A DNA stretch of 64,000 bases from Ophiosphaerella korrae. Taxonomy: Eukaryota; Ascomycota; Dothideomycetes; Pleosporales; Phaeosphaeriaceae. This document shows, in pieces, positions 36,191 to 49,034 of this stretch (position 1 is its first letter; every line of letters starts with the position of its first letter). The notes beneath the pieces are model-generated. The model was given only the letters and a program-made list of their open reading frames with translations. It was not told the origin of the DNA and did not search any database. A program made the position numbers and the translations under genes. Location of the stretch: assembly GCA_028456385.1 (NCBI GenBank), contig JALNQF010000014.1, positions 62,001-126,000 on the forward strand. Direction: 5' to 3'.

Positions 36191-36996
36191 ATTAAGCGTG
36201 TGTGTCTATAGGAGAAGACAGGGTTCTTAGGTAATTGTAAGCAGAGGCTTTAATTACGGTGATATTAGAAGTATCACCAGAAGATAGCCATTACGAGTGC
36301 AATGAGCACTTTATTAGGCAGCTGGCCCGCCTCTATAAGCCTACAGATACCTCCAACATCCTCGTTACTCGGAATTATGACCTTCCACTGTGTCTTTGAA
36401 TCGCACTTAGTTATATTTCAGCCAAGATCCTATCCGATCGAACTTACTGAGCCTTCGTTATCAGAAACTACCTTGAACTGGCCTTTTTCTTTCTCTAGTG
36501 AGCTCAGGGTCAAGTTACCTAGTTCCTTTTGGGCTTGGGAATAGAGTTCAACGGAACATCTAATTCCATCCTCCTAGATATGGACACTATTTTACCGTTT
36601 ATGATCTAAGTATGGAGGAAAACATACTAAGCTTTGAATATCATCAAGTCCTAAGGCTAATGTAGAGGAGTTAAAGAAGAAGCCGCTAGGTATTGTGAAC
36701 TCCTCTACGTCCCCAAGAGAACAAGTCAAGGTCACCGTGGTGGTCGGACACATAGGCCATCCATTTATGAAGTCGATTGGCAACCTGGTAGGGATTTCGA
36801 ATCGGGCCAAAGTCCAGAAATCGCCAAGTTACGAACCTTAGGAGAGGGTTAGCTCAATAGCCATAATATGAAGCCCAAAATCACTTAACAAGCTTTCGTT
36901 CCGGCTGCTGCCACTCTGACGAAGTGATCGGCTTCGCCAAAGTACTAGTCGCCATCAGGGTCTCAGAACAGTGGGTCTTTCATCATAGGGTAGTTG
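36191..36996. other. No recognisable gene
   Basis: Short overlapping frames only (for example 36302-36544 plus). A possible continuation of the remnant to the left (HFIRQLARLYKPTDTSNILVT) is too weak to call. Confidence 0.35.
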
Positions 36997-38868
36997 TTAG
37001 GCAAACTTAGGGGGGTTTTCGGACGCATGCCAATGAGGCCATAGGTCTTCGGATTCTTCCATGACCAAGCCGCCATTGGCGCGACTGCAAAATGGGCCCA
37101 AGCCTTGAGTATCTGGTGTGAAGGCGGCTTTGGAGCAGCCAAAGTACAGCCATTGGTCAGGTGAAGGGCCAGATTTGAGTCTCTCGCGCTGAGGAGGAAG
37201 AGACTTACTCGGCATTTGCATGGTGTGATGTATAAAAAGTAGATATTGGGGAGCGGCTTACATCGTAGAAATTAAACCAGCCCTTGTCCGGGTAAAAACT
37301 CGAAACTTGTAGGATGCTGTGATCGGAATGGATGTTGTTTGGGTCAACCCTCGGCGCCACAGCCACAATAGCAAAATTAGGTCTCTTGAACGCGTTCTGA
37401 AGCATCTGCTCAGGCCGAGCCATGCGGGACTCATTCTCGGGAGGTCTTGTGGGGCTATCTGAGGTGCAGATGACGACTACTCGCACGCGAACATCTTTTG
37501 GGAGCTCCGCAAACTCATGGCCAATTCCTTCATCTACAGCAAAGGCGACCCAGGTGTAGTCAGGCTGGTGGGCGAGAAGCTTGTCTAGCGTGATTGCACG
37601 TTCAAGTTGTTGCTTCTTGAGCAGGTATTTGCCAAACGGTTCGCTGCGGATTTCACTATGGACAAAAGCGGCCGGCGGCAGCGTGGGTTTGATCTGTCGG
37701 CCTTCAATATAGGAAATGATAGGTCGGGGAGGGAGTTTGGTGCCCGGCGCTGGCTGGTTTGCAATGCCAACTTGGACCGATACCCATAGGTACTAGGCAA
37801 TCTGGCTCCCGTGCTTGATTTTTCCACGCCTGTCTTGTAACTTATCTGCTAGCTCAGTGGGCACGGTGGACACAGTCCGAACTGGATGGCTGCCGCTTCC
37901 ACGTATTATAAGCCAAAACTGCGGGCTCACCTTCCTCCCACCCCCGAAGTGCAGCTTGTCCAGCTCTAGTGTCTCAATGTACGGCCCTAGCGGATTTTCC
38001 ACTGTCACCCGTTTTCCCTCGGCCACCTTAGTGCTAATAAAGTTGGCAACTCGTGGATATAAAGGGCTGCGCGTAATCTATTTGCTGACTTGCGGGATAT
38101 AGGGCAATCGTTGATCATACCTGGTGAGGAACTCCCCTTGCTTTGTCGAGTGTGGAACCGCGACGGTCGCATCGACCACAAGGCCTACTAATTCTCTCAA
38201 GTTATTATTTGCGCGGAGCAGATGTGCAATCGCCCCTCTTTGCGCCGCACTATCCGGCCTACCGCGGATGTTCCAGCCGTTTCGCAGATCGTAATCCCTG
38301 TTTTCCGAAAAGAGGTCCTTGTGTTCTACTTTCTAGTCGGGGTTGAGATGTTGAGATGGTTGTTGTACACGTCAAGCAAGCGATCTCCCTTCTCATCCAT
38401 AGACGCAAGAAACGTGTAGTATTAAAATAGCGTCAATTCCAGCCTGTAGGGCGTCGTGCTATAATTCGAGCTTACCTCAGGAACTTCGGTGGCAAAGGTC
38501 ACGCCCAGCAAATCATCAGCAGCGTTTCTCTTTACATCCCATTCACAGTACTTGTCTTGATTTTCTCGTTTGTCTGCCTCCTCCCATTTGTCGGTGGCAT
38601 CCTCATGGTTTCTGGGGAACGCGAGCCATTTCACAGTAGTGGCTCTGATGGTAGTGTCGCTTTCTCTGGTAGCATTGTAGAATTGTAGTGGCTTACCCTT
38701 CGACCTCTCGTGTGCCTTAGTAGAAAAGACTGCCCCCTCCACCACTTGGCCGACAAGCCTAAACCACTTCGCTAGAAGACCTCGTTGATCACCAATATCA
38801 GTAACATACCCGGGCGGCTTGTAGTACATGGGATCTGGTTCCCCAGAGATTGACTCTTGATCTCTCAT
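36997..38868 (-). pseudogene. Two-module protein of unnamed ascomycete/bacterial family, degenerate
   Basis: Minus-strand coding with visible introns. Module 1, 38868 to about 37800: KYCEWDVKRN, VTFATEVPE, FLASMDEKGDRLL, NGWNIRG, GAIAHLLRANNNLREL, NPLGPYIETL, SPQFWLIIRGS, KHGSQIA. It resembles a conserved hypothetical family I know only by pattern. Module 2 follows in the same frame after a TAG at 37793-37795: FAVDEGIGHEFAELP, FAIVAVAPRVDPNN, then an intron near 37,187-37,255 (GTAAGC donor, CTCAG acceptor), then WLYFGCSKAAF, NGGLVMEESEDLWPHWH. One intron at 38054-38097 (GTATGA to AAATAG) is sound. Exon 1 has a good donor at 38475, but the next acceptor lacks AG, and the LFSENRDYDL part is out of frame with the codons before it. 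I infer a broken gene. No catalytic motif identified, so no function is offered. Confidence 0.6.
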
Positions 38869-39482
38869 ATTTCCGGTTTGCTCTGATGGCCTTGGATTTG
38901 GTTGCGATTGTGGATCTGATACTCGTGTAGGTTCTATGTCACTATTGGCACTAGCCTCCGTTTTAAGTTAAAGCTAAGCCTCACCCGGAACAGTTGTATC
39001 ACTGTTTTGGTCTGACCATGTTCCCTCGGACTGAACTCATCTGTCCTTAGCAGCGCTTGCGTGATCTGCTAATCCTCCCATTAAAGAGGTCTCGCAGTTA
39101 ATAAATGACCTCTGGTGGAAGATCCTGACGGAGATGTAGTGACTGGCAGTGCGCAAAAGAGGGGCAAGGCAGGAGATCGTCTAATGTCTGATATGCTGCA
39201 GATTGTCGATGTTTTTAACAGCCGTGTATTCTTTTGTGAAACCGACGACGAGCTTGATAGGGATACGCATGATAGAGCTATTGCTGCGGCAAAAAGGGAG
39301 AATCAAACGTACGGCGGACCAAAAAAGACAACCCAGAGGCCGTCGAAGAGGACATACCATGATATAATCTCCCTAAAAAATTTCTCTGAGGGCTTAGTTT
39401 GCAATGGTAATGGACCGATTCTCTCTGCATCGTACGGGACGACCCGTTGGACTGGTAGCAAGAGTCCGGGGAGGTGGCTACC
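38869..39482. other. No recognised gene; one plus ORF of unknown status
   Basis: The plus frame 39115-39561 (MEDPDGDVVTG...) shows no family features and overlaps the HET remnant in another frame, so I do not call it. Confidence 0.4.
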
Positions 39483-40462
39483 ATATATCAAGGCGCATAT
39501 GTCACCCTTGCGGCAATGGACTCGGCTGATGCCAAGGTGGATGCTTTGCGAGACAAGGTAGCAAAGATAGTAGCGCTAAGTCAACACCAGCATACATACA
39601 ATTCCCAATGGAACCAACTCGCAGTTATTCAGTAGGCGACCTCCGAGATACAAAAGTCAGGACTTTCTGCTTATAAAGCGCGCATAGGCTTATCAAGAAC
39701 GCCTTCTCTCAACAAGGGTCATTCATTTTGCTGGCTTCGGACTCATTATGGAGTGTAGAAATCCTCCCAATGTGAATGCAATTATGGGTCTGTGGACAGG
39801 GATTTCCGCCAAGCCTACATTCCGGGTGAGCCCGGCGAACGCCGCACAATGGCCATAGAGTCCCTGTAGAGAAGCCTAGTGCAGGAGTATTCGCTTCTAG
39901 AGCTCACCTATCCCAGTGATGTATTTCTGGTAGTGTCTGGTCTCGCAAACCGCTTCATCTCAGAAAACAGAGAGCAATACGTTGCCGGCATGTGGAAAAG
40001 CACAATTCTCCAGCGCTTTCCCTAGCGCAGACAGAGGCGCTTAAACGTCACACTAGAATCTCTGGGAGAGCGCCGTCATGATCGTAGGCTTCATCCACAG
40101 TGGCTGGAACTCCGGGACGTGGCACAGTATCCGATTCGCGAGGTTCAACTCTCGCGGAATTCGTCGATGTAAAATGTACTCCGAGCGGAGCAATCCCTAG
40201 CGGAGCAGTCAGCGACGGAGTCCGTACACTCAGAGCACAAGTGGTAAAGTCTACCATCGGGTTTGTCAAAGAAAATGGAGATGCCCTGTGGTGCGTCATT
40301 CGGATAGGTGATGGAACTTATCGCCGGCCCAATTACGAGGTGGGATTATTAAACGGCGACCCTCGTTTAACAAAAGAAAAGCAAGAGGGCCCGGTGCCGG
40401 CCCATTCCCAATGTTCACTTCGCTATGATAGGAAAGAGCGTACGAAAGAGTTGTGCCGTTAA
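39483..40462 (+). pseudogene. HET-domain protein, C-terminal two thirds, degenerate
   Basis: Frame from 39483 begins IYQGAYVTLAAMDSADA, the segment that follows the CINQ motif in TOL-like HET proteins. It continues through QCECN and LVQEYSLLELTYPSD, SGLA, and YVAGMWKSTI, all in the family order. In-frame TAG codons stand at 39633, 39756, 39867 and 40023; at least the middle two fall where the family has Trp. The frame ends at TAA (40071-40106 region). The closing HET module (FVDVKCTPSGAIPSGAVSDG, LRAQVV) lies in another frame, 40100-40462, so there is also a frameshift. The HET core itself is missing upstream. The last codon abuts the TA duplication of the pogo element; the TAA there would exist with or without the insertion. 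Confidence 0.75.
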
Positions 40463-40503
40463 GCTAGCTGACCGGGTTCGGACTCACCTAGGGTTTCGAC
40501 TCA
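40462..40503 (+). repeat. Left terminal inverted repeat of the pogo-like element
   Basis: Pairs with 63102-63143; mismatches G/A, G/A and T/C. Preceded by the TA duplication. Confidence 0.92.
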
Positions 40504-41493
40504 CTGACCGAAATCACCTATCCACATGAAAAATCGAGTTTATTCTCTCAACGTAGTTACTATTGCCACTCTGTACACATAGATTGAAGCGTTTAAGCTG
40601 CTATTTAGCTGCTACTCTTTCTGCTGCCTGTTCCTCAGCGTTAGCATCTTATTGTGTCTTAAGAAGTTATAAGGCTTATACGGCAACTATAATTGTATCT
40701 ATATCTGCAAAGCGCTAATTTAGATTTACATAGACTTTCTTCTATAGCTATTAAGGCTTAAGAGCCTTAAGTTAACTATATAATTTTTTATTTTGTATTT
40801 TAAACTCTACTACCTATATATTTACTACTATAAGCACCTTACTAGTTTTCTTAAAGTACTAGTATATTATACAACTTATCCCCTCTTTTTTATAAAGCTC
40901 TCTCTAAGCTACAAATATATTATAAGGTCTATAAGGTATAGAGAGATAAATCTTAGTAGGCTAAGGCTAATTTAGATAAGGTAGGGTAATAGGCCTTTAA
41001 GATACCTAAGATAAATTAACTACCTAGTTAATATTTAATAGATAGATACCCGCACTAGCCTACCTAGCTCGTATAACTCTCTTAGTAATTACTCTCTCTC
41101 TTACTACGTAGTAGGCTATAATAAAGTACTCTTTCTTAATAGGCGCTACGTTATTAAGGTACAAGAGAGTCTAGATTTACTACTAGTAGAACTTCTTTAT
41201 AATAGAGAATACTAAGAGGTCTAGAGGCTATAAGGTATATAAAGAATAAGTAGGTAGAAATAGAAGATAGACTTTATTCTACTTGTACGTCTATAGGAAC
41301 TCTAGGTTAATATAGCTACTATAGCTATCTAGAATTAGTATCTTCTAATAATCGTCTAATATAGCTATCTTAGGTAGAAATACTTACTCTAACTACTTAA
41401 CTCCTATTATATTTAATATCTAGCTATTCTTAGAGGTTATATATAGCTAGTTAGGTATTATTATTAGAAACTAGGTACTCTATAGGTCCTTCC
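40504..41493 (-). pseudogene. Pogo-like transposase, C-terminal part (DDE catalytic region)
   Basis: Immediately left of element A the minus strand continues the transposase: T-stop-F...IPN-stop-LYITSKNS, then FLPKIAILDD, KILILDSYSSYI and NKVYLLFLPTYS, then PLD. These match the family TWF..IPDWLYTTSENGW, ...ILDGHGSH..., LLFLPAHSSHVLQPLD, which holds the second catalytic Asp. Most stops fall on Trp or Gln codons and several Gly/His are Ser/Tyr, as expected of RIP. The C-terminal part (AAPxKKERF-like, RVIRAGW-like) follows to about 40,900. The enzyme cannot be active. Confidence 0.85.
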
Positions 41494-41771
41494 TATTAAG
41501 AAGTAGCTAGAAGATAATAGTACTTACTGTAGGCTATAGGAGATAGTAAAGAGATAATAGATAGTATTTAATAGTACTACTAGTATCTAAGAGAGAATAA
41601 TACTTACTTTACTCTCTTTATAAGTATTAAGCCTTTTATACGCCTATATATCGCACTAGCCCTACTTTAGATTATAACTATATAATATTATAATCTTTAG
41701 TATATTAGCCCTACCCCTAACTTATACTAAAGTTCCTAAAAGTCTTAAGTGTTTAATAAACCCTTATTATA
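41494..41771 (-). repeat. Element A LTR, left copy (3' LTR)
   Basis: 278 bp, alignable without length change to 62,109-62,386, but more AT-rich (for example TTATAAG here versus TTGCAAG there). Confidence 0.92.
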
Positions 41772-42391
41772 GAGCCTCTCTCTCTAGCTAGTATCTTTAC
41801 TAGCTCTTTAAAGTGTAACCTTAATAAAAACCCTAAACCTTTAGGAAAATAGAGAAAAGAGTATTCGCGTACCTTACGCGTTATACCTACGTATTAGGCG
41901 TATTGTTATTATTATACTTGTATACAATATTCTATTTATATTTTAATAACAAGTAAAAGATTATTACTTATATAATTACGTTTACTCTTAGTAGACCTTA
42001 TATAAAAAATATTTTTCTTTTATAATTATTTTACTTATCCTCTTATTAACTATAGTATATACTTAATATATACGTAGTACACGTTTAGTAATAATTACTA
42101 TAGTTTACTATCCTTACCTAAAGTTTATTAAGAAGAGTAACGTCTATTAAGCCCTACCTTTTAAGTAGAGTATAGATACTAAGCGCGCTAATTATAACGC
42201 TTTGTATACTACTTGCTTATACTACGCTTAAAGTATTATTAACTAGGAAGAGATATATAATAAGCTAAAAGAGTGTTGTTACTAGTATTATTCTATTAGT
42301 AATTATAGTAGCTACGCCTTAGTAACTATTTTAGAGACGTACTCTTTATATACGCTTTAACTAATATAAATAGGTACTCTTTATACTTAAT

Positions 42392-42887
42392 TATTATAGC
42401 TATAACAAGGGAAGACTAATTCGAACTAATTAGTCCTACTATAGATAACGACAATATATATAACCTATAGGGAAATAAACTAGATTAGGAAACTAACTAT
42501 AATAGGGACACGTAACAAATTTGCAATTTACGATCTTAGTAAATACAAAGTACAAAGCTAAGTACGTAATAGATTTATAATTTGCAATCTTAGTAAATAC
42601 AAAGTATAAAGCTAAGTACGTAATAGATTTGTAATTTATAATCTTAGTAAACACGAAGCACAAAGCTAGCTAAGAAGCCTAGGTATATAGCTAGTAGTAA
42701 TACGTATTATTAGGATAGTATTAGTAATTTAATCCTTTAACTATAGAACGCTAATACAAGATAGTTACAAAATATCTTCTATTGTTTATAGTTATTGTAG
42801 ATCTCTACTTAGGCTTTTGTTATTATTTCTTAATCTACTAACCTACTAGAATAGGTACCTATAGTTAATAATAGGGAGCCTATTATA
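42392..42887 (+). repeat. Element B 5' LTR with three 54-bp tandem units
   Basis: 496 bp. Starts TATTATAG (TGTTATAG in the 3' copy) and ends TATTATA. Three 54-bp units begin at 42,511, 42,565 and 42,619 (each starting CGTAA). Confidence 0.92.
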
Positions 42888-42959
42888 CCTTGCTAATTTA
42901 GTTATTATAAGAAGTAAAGCGTAAGTAGCGTATAGTCTAGCTAACACAATAGTAGAAAG

Positions 42960-45900
42960 TTTAACTAAAATAAGTAAAGCTACTAAAAGTAGTTAGGAGT
43001 CTAATAGCACTATATAGGAAACAATTAAGGACTATATTAATAACCTAATATCTAAAAAAGAAGATATAAAAATAGTAATCAACACCTTAGAGACGTAGAA
43101 TAAAGAACTAAAAGATTACGCAAAATAAAACAAGGTATAAATTAAGGCTATTATTAAAGGATAGAATTAAATAGAGTTAATTATATAACGCCTAGAGATA
43201 AGTATAACGAAGAAACTACTAAAAATACCTATACTTAAGAAGTTTAATAGAATAAGGGAGAAACTAAGACTTTTTATTATATTAGTATAACTCTAGATAG
43301 ATATACAAGTACTATACTTTAATATAGAAGAAAAGAAGGTAATATATATTAGATTGTATCTCGAAGAAGATATAATAAGATAGTATAAACCTTACTAGAT
43401 AGACTATACAATATACTCTCTAATAACCTAAAAAGATAAAACTAGAGCTATCTTTAGAAGTTATAAATACTTTACTAAACAAATAAGAGTAGTATTTAGA
43501 GATATAGACGTTACCTAATAAGCTAAAGAATAGCTAGAGAAGCTTATACAAAATTAGAGTATTCTAAAATATATATTATAGTTTAAACAATTATCTTAAA
43601 ATATAGAATAGAATAAGTTAGCCTTAATATTATAATTTAAGCAAGGATTAAACTTAAAAATTTAATACAAAATAATATATATAAAAAAGCTTAGAATACT
43701 AGAAGCCTTAAAGTAATAGGTAATATAGATTAACAACAACCTTTAAGAATAGAAGAAGAATAAATATAGAGGTTATACCTAGAACTACAATAAGGGAGAC
43801 CCTATAGTCCTTAATACTAACAAGGATAAGAAAAAGAAGAAGAATAAAGACTTTACGTACTTTAACTATAGTAAGAAAGGCTACTACGCGAAAGACTACT
43901 AGTTATAAAAGAAGAGGGATATAGTATATTATAAATATAGGAAACCTAGACACTTTATAAAAGATTACAAAAGTAAGGACCTAAAAAAGGAAACTTAGTT
44001 AAAAATAACTAAAAAGAAAAAGGAAGTACTATAAGTATAGGCTAAACCTTAAGAAAAAGTAGCTAGGAGTAAAGAAGTATAATACGTAATACTCTATTAG
44101 ACCTTTTATTATAATAACAACTACTATATATATCTTTTTAGTAAGTAAGGAGTAGTATAGTTCCTATAGAAATAGAGATATAGAGTAGCTATAATAAAAG
44201 AAAATAGAATAAAAGTATAGCTAGAAGAGATAGTATATATAATAGACCTACTAATAAAAGATTTAGAAGGAGAAGAGCCCTAGATTCTATTAATCTAGGC
44301 TAAAGAACTAGTACTAGATAAAAAGACTAACACAACTACCTCTAAAGGACTATAAGGAAGTAAAGAACAAGTTAGTATAAGAGATATAGAGTATACCTAG
44401 CTAATAATATATAGCTATAATAGCTATATAACTATAGAAATAGAGAAATAAAATAAAGAATAGAAGTTTATTTAAATATACTTAATAGTTATAAGTATAG
44501 AAGAAGCGTATAAAGACTAGAAAGAACGTAATCCTAAAGAGATAAAGTTTATACTATTTTAAGAATAGATAAAATAATATATAGTTATAGTAAGAAGAAT
44601 GCCTACATAAAAGAAATAGTAATACCTAGTAAGAAAAATGTAATAGATTAACAAAGCCTATACACTAAGAGTACTAGTAGTATACTATATCCTAATAATA
44701 AATACACCTAGTAAAGACAAATACTAAGAAGAAGATAATAAAATAATAAATCTACAACATTTAGTATACTTTAAAGTATTATAGATAATATACCTAGATA
44801 AGAATTATATTATATATAGAAACCCTAAAGTAAATAATAATATATAGCTTATACAAAAGAGAAGCTATAATTATATAAGAGTAATTATAGTAAAAGATAT
44901 CTAAGGATAAGAAATAATCCTAGAAGATAGATACGTAGTAGTAAGACCTAGACCTAAATTAATAAAAAAATGCGTCTAAGGAAGACTATAGTATAAATAT
45001 ACAAATAATAAATATCTAAAATATAAAAAACATAAACTTAAAGTAGGGCTATAGCTCTAGAAAGGTAGATAATTTACAAAAACGCCTAAGTAAAAAAGGC
45101 TAGAAAGTATAAGAAGCCTATATATTACGAAAATAGGTATATACTAAGGAAAGAAAGTATAATTAATAATTAATAGTAAAGCTACAAGAAACTTTATATT
45201 AAAGAAGTTTATAGAAATATAAGAAATACGTTATATAATAAAGAAATACCCTTAATAACTAAGTATAATTAAAGGAAAACTATTCTAGGAACCTATTAGG
45301 TTTAAAATAGTTCTCTCTACGTTAGAGCTAGAAGGAATAATAATTAAGAATATAGTTATAGATATAACAACAATTAATAATAAACAAGATATAATATTAG
45401 GTATACTATAGTTATAGATAACTAACCTATACATTAATTAGAGAATAGGAAAGATTAGCTACTATAAAATAGATATATTAAAAGCTAATATAAGTACCTA
45501 TAGAGGAGAATTCTCTAAAAAATACAAGAAATAGGAAAAATAACTTATAGAGCTAGAAGATTACCTTCTAGAATACTAACTATAGGACTTAGTAATAGAA
45601 CTAGAAGAAGGAAAAGACGTAGGATAGAGCCTAGTCTATAGAAAAATAGAAGAAGAATCTAAAATTAAATAAATATTTATCTAAACTATAATAAAAAAAA
45701 GATAGATAAGAGAATTTAAATCTTTAGTAGTATATAGACTTATATTTATAGACAAAAAAGGAATAAGTAATAAGAGACTTTACGTAGATTTTAGAAAAAC
45801 TAACGTAATTATAAATAAGAACTAATACCTATTACTATAAATAGACAAGATACAAGATAGACTATAAAGAGCAAGAATCTTTACAAAACTAGATATCTAG

Positions 45901-48380
45901 AACGCTTACTACTAGATTAGAATTAAAGAAGGTAATAAATAGAAAATAGTATTTAGAATATAGTATAGACTATATAAATATATAGTTATACTATTTAGCT
46001 TAATAAACGTACTAGTAGTATTTTAAGAAAGAATTAATATAGTACTAAGAGAATACTTAGATATATTTATATTTATATACCTAGACAATATCTTTATATT
46101 CTTAGAAATAGAGGAAGAACACGTATAATATATATATAAGGTCCTAAAAAGACTAGTAGAAAATAAACTATTTCTTAAAATAAGAAAATGCGAATTCTAT
46201 ATAAAAGAAATAGACTTCCTTAGATTTATTATTAAACTAGGAAAAATAAAGATTAACTTAGAAAAGATTAGATTAATTAATAAATAGCTAATACTAAGAA
46301 ACCTAAAAGAGGTATAATAATTTTATAGGCTAGCTAACTTTTATAAAAAGTTAATAGTAAGATAGTTTAAAGATATAAAACTAATAATAAGACTTATAAA
46401 AAAGGATACGCTATTTAAATAGATAAAGGAATGTAATAAAGTATTTAAAATAATTAAGAGAAAGTTTATAGAAAACCTAGTTATTAGAATATATAACCTA
46501 GACCTACTAGTAATAGTAAAAATAGATGTATCTAACTTAGTCTATAGAATAGTACTAATACAAGAAGACCTAGAGACTAAAAAAAAATACTTAGTTAAAT
46601 ACTTCTCTAAGAATATAAAAATAGTAGAACTTAACTACCTAATTTATAATAAAGAAATACTAGTAATCTATAAAGTATTTAAATAATAGAGAGTATACCT
46701 ATAAGGAGTAAAATATTAGACTAAAGTATATATAGACTATAAGAATCTTATAGGATTTATAATAAATAAAGAGCTATTATAATACTATACGAGATAGTAG
46801 GAATTCCTATTAATATTTAATATAGAAATTATATATACAAAAGAGAAAGATAACTAATTTATAGACACCTTTAGTAGAAGACTAGACTTATAAGAAGAAG
46901 TAAACGCTAATAGTATAGTTCTAGTTAAGAATAAAGAAGGATATTTAGTCCTAAATATACCTAAAATAGCTGTAATACTTAAAAGAACAAGTAGTAAGCT
47001 AGATAAATAGATCTAGAAAGTAATAAAGGAAGTATCTAAAGAAATAGAGAAACTAGAAATCTAAGAAGGATTTATACAAGCTTATAGAAGAATATATATT
47101 CTAAAGAAGATATAAAGAGAATTTATATAATAATTCTATAAATTACTAGTATATAGTTACTAAGGTATTAATAAAATATTAGATAGACTACTACAAGACT
47201 ACTATATTCCTAGAGTAAGATAGCTAGTAATAGAAGTACTACAAGATTATATAGAATACTATAGGAATAAATATAGTAGATACGCACTATATAGAATACT
47301 ATAGCTAGTAGAAGCTCTAGAATAACTATAGAGAGTTATTATAATAGACTTTATTACAAAACTACCTAAGTCTAAAGATTTAATATTAGGAGTTAAATAT
47401 AATAGAATCCTAATAATAGTAGATAAACTTATAAAGTACTCTTACTTTAGACTATATAAAGAAAAAAGTAGGATAGAAGTTACTATATATTAGGTTCTAG
47501 GAACTATAATTAGTTAATATAGACTACTAGATAAGATTATTATAGATAGAGATATACAATTTATATTAAAACTATAGAGAATAATAACAGCGTAATTAGG
47601 AATATAACACGTAATATCTATAGTATATTACTTACAAATAGATAGATAATTAGAACAAATAAATTAAATAGTAGAGTAGTACTTAAGATACTACCTTAAC
47701 TATAATTAGAATAATTAGGTATAACTATTACTTATAGTATAACTAGTATATAATAGCGTAAAGAATATAGTAATAGAAGTATTACCTTTTTTTATAAACT
47801 ATAGATTTAAACCTAATATATATTAAATACTAAGAAATTAGATATCTTAGTTTCTAAGAGGAGAAAACTTTACTAATAGACTTAAAGATATACACGATTA
47901 ATTAAGATAGGATATAGAATTCTTATACAATTATATAGCTAAGTACTACAATAAAAAGTATAAAGAAAGACTTTAATTTAGAAAGAGAGAAAAAGTATAG
48001 TTAGTATAAAAGAATATTAAAAGTAAGTAACTAAGTTTAAAACTAGACTACGTTAAGATAAGACTATATAAAATTAAGAAAGAAGTTATACTAGTTATAT
48101 TTAAATTAAGACTACTAAGCAAGATAAAGATATACCTAATATTCTACGTAGCCCTACTAGAACAAGTACTACAAAATGTAGAACTACTAGTGTATAAAGT
48201 AGATACGTATAGAGAATAAGAGGAATAAGAAGTTAAAAAAATCCTATAGTACTAGTTCTATAATAGAAGAAACTACTACTTAGTAGAATAGATAGGTATA
48301 GATAAAAAAGGACAACTATAGGAGAAAATATAAGAACTAGAAGATAATCTTAATTACTTTAAGAAACTAGAGGACTACTA
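42960..48380 (+). pseudogene. Element B gag-pol remnant
   Basis: Retroelement polyprotein destroyed by RIP. Two CCHC knuckles at 43,855-43,912 and 43,929-43,975 survive as YFNYSKKGYYAKDY and YYKYRKPRHFIKDYK; each Cys is Tyr or Ser and most Gly are Ser or Arg, exactly what G-to-A does to TGT, TGC and GGx. Protease NSKATRNFI (from DSGATRNFI) at about 45,170. Reverse transcriptase DKKGISN...LYVDFRKTN at 45.75 kb and YLDN at 46,078-46,089 (active-site YLDD). RNase H near 46,520. Integrase DFITKLPKSK at 47,347 and IIDRDIQF at 47,540. Chromodomain-like stretch at about 48,250-48,370. Not translatable. Confidence 0.88.
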
Positions 48381-49034
48381 AAGCTAAAACCCTCTAGACT
48401 ACCTTATAGCAAACTAAGAAAATTAGTATTACTAGCGCTAAATAGAGAGGCGTTAGGAATATCTAACTTAATAGGAGCTAGAGTAGCCTAGACTATATCT
48501 TTAAGGTTTATCTTAGCCTCTAAGGTACAAGACTATTTAGATAATTTAGCGTTATTATAAGCCTTTATCTTATAAAAACACTTAATATAAGAATAAATAT
48601 CTACTAGCTTATAAAGAGTTAGTTTACGCTTAGCCTTAGCCTCTATAAGCTATAATAATAGTATCTCTTAAGCTTAGTTAATAGCTCGCCCTATATAACT
48701 TAGTAAGAGGAGACTATATAGAAATTAAACACTTACACTCTATAAGAGAAATACTAGAGGGTATATACTTATATTAAATATTAGTAGAGATATACTTGTT
48801 ATAGTACTTGCTATCCTTTAAAGATATAAAACAAGTAAGCTTTAACTAAGTATAATAGGTATAAGGAAACATTTTAACTTTGTTATAGACAACGCAAGTA
48901 ATAAGAAAGAGTTTATTATAATTAGAACGTAAAGATATAGAGAATAATAAAGAACTAGAAATAAACAAGGAAACTAGACTAATAACTTTAGGCCTAGGAT
49001 AGAGAAACAAGAACCTATCTAGAGAGAGGAATAG

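Noticed and set aside
40100..40462. Stand-alone 120-codon gene truncated by the transposon
   Set aside because: It matches the closing module of HET proteins and continues the upstream HET remnant; the stop at the junction would also exist in the pre-insertion sequence.
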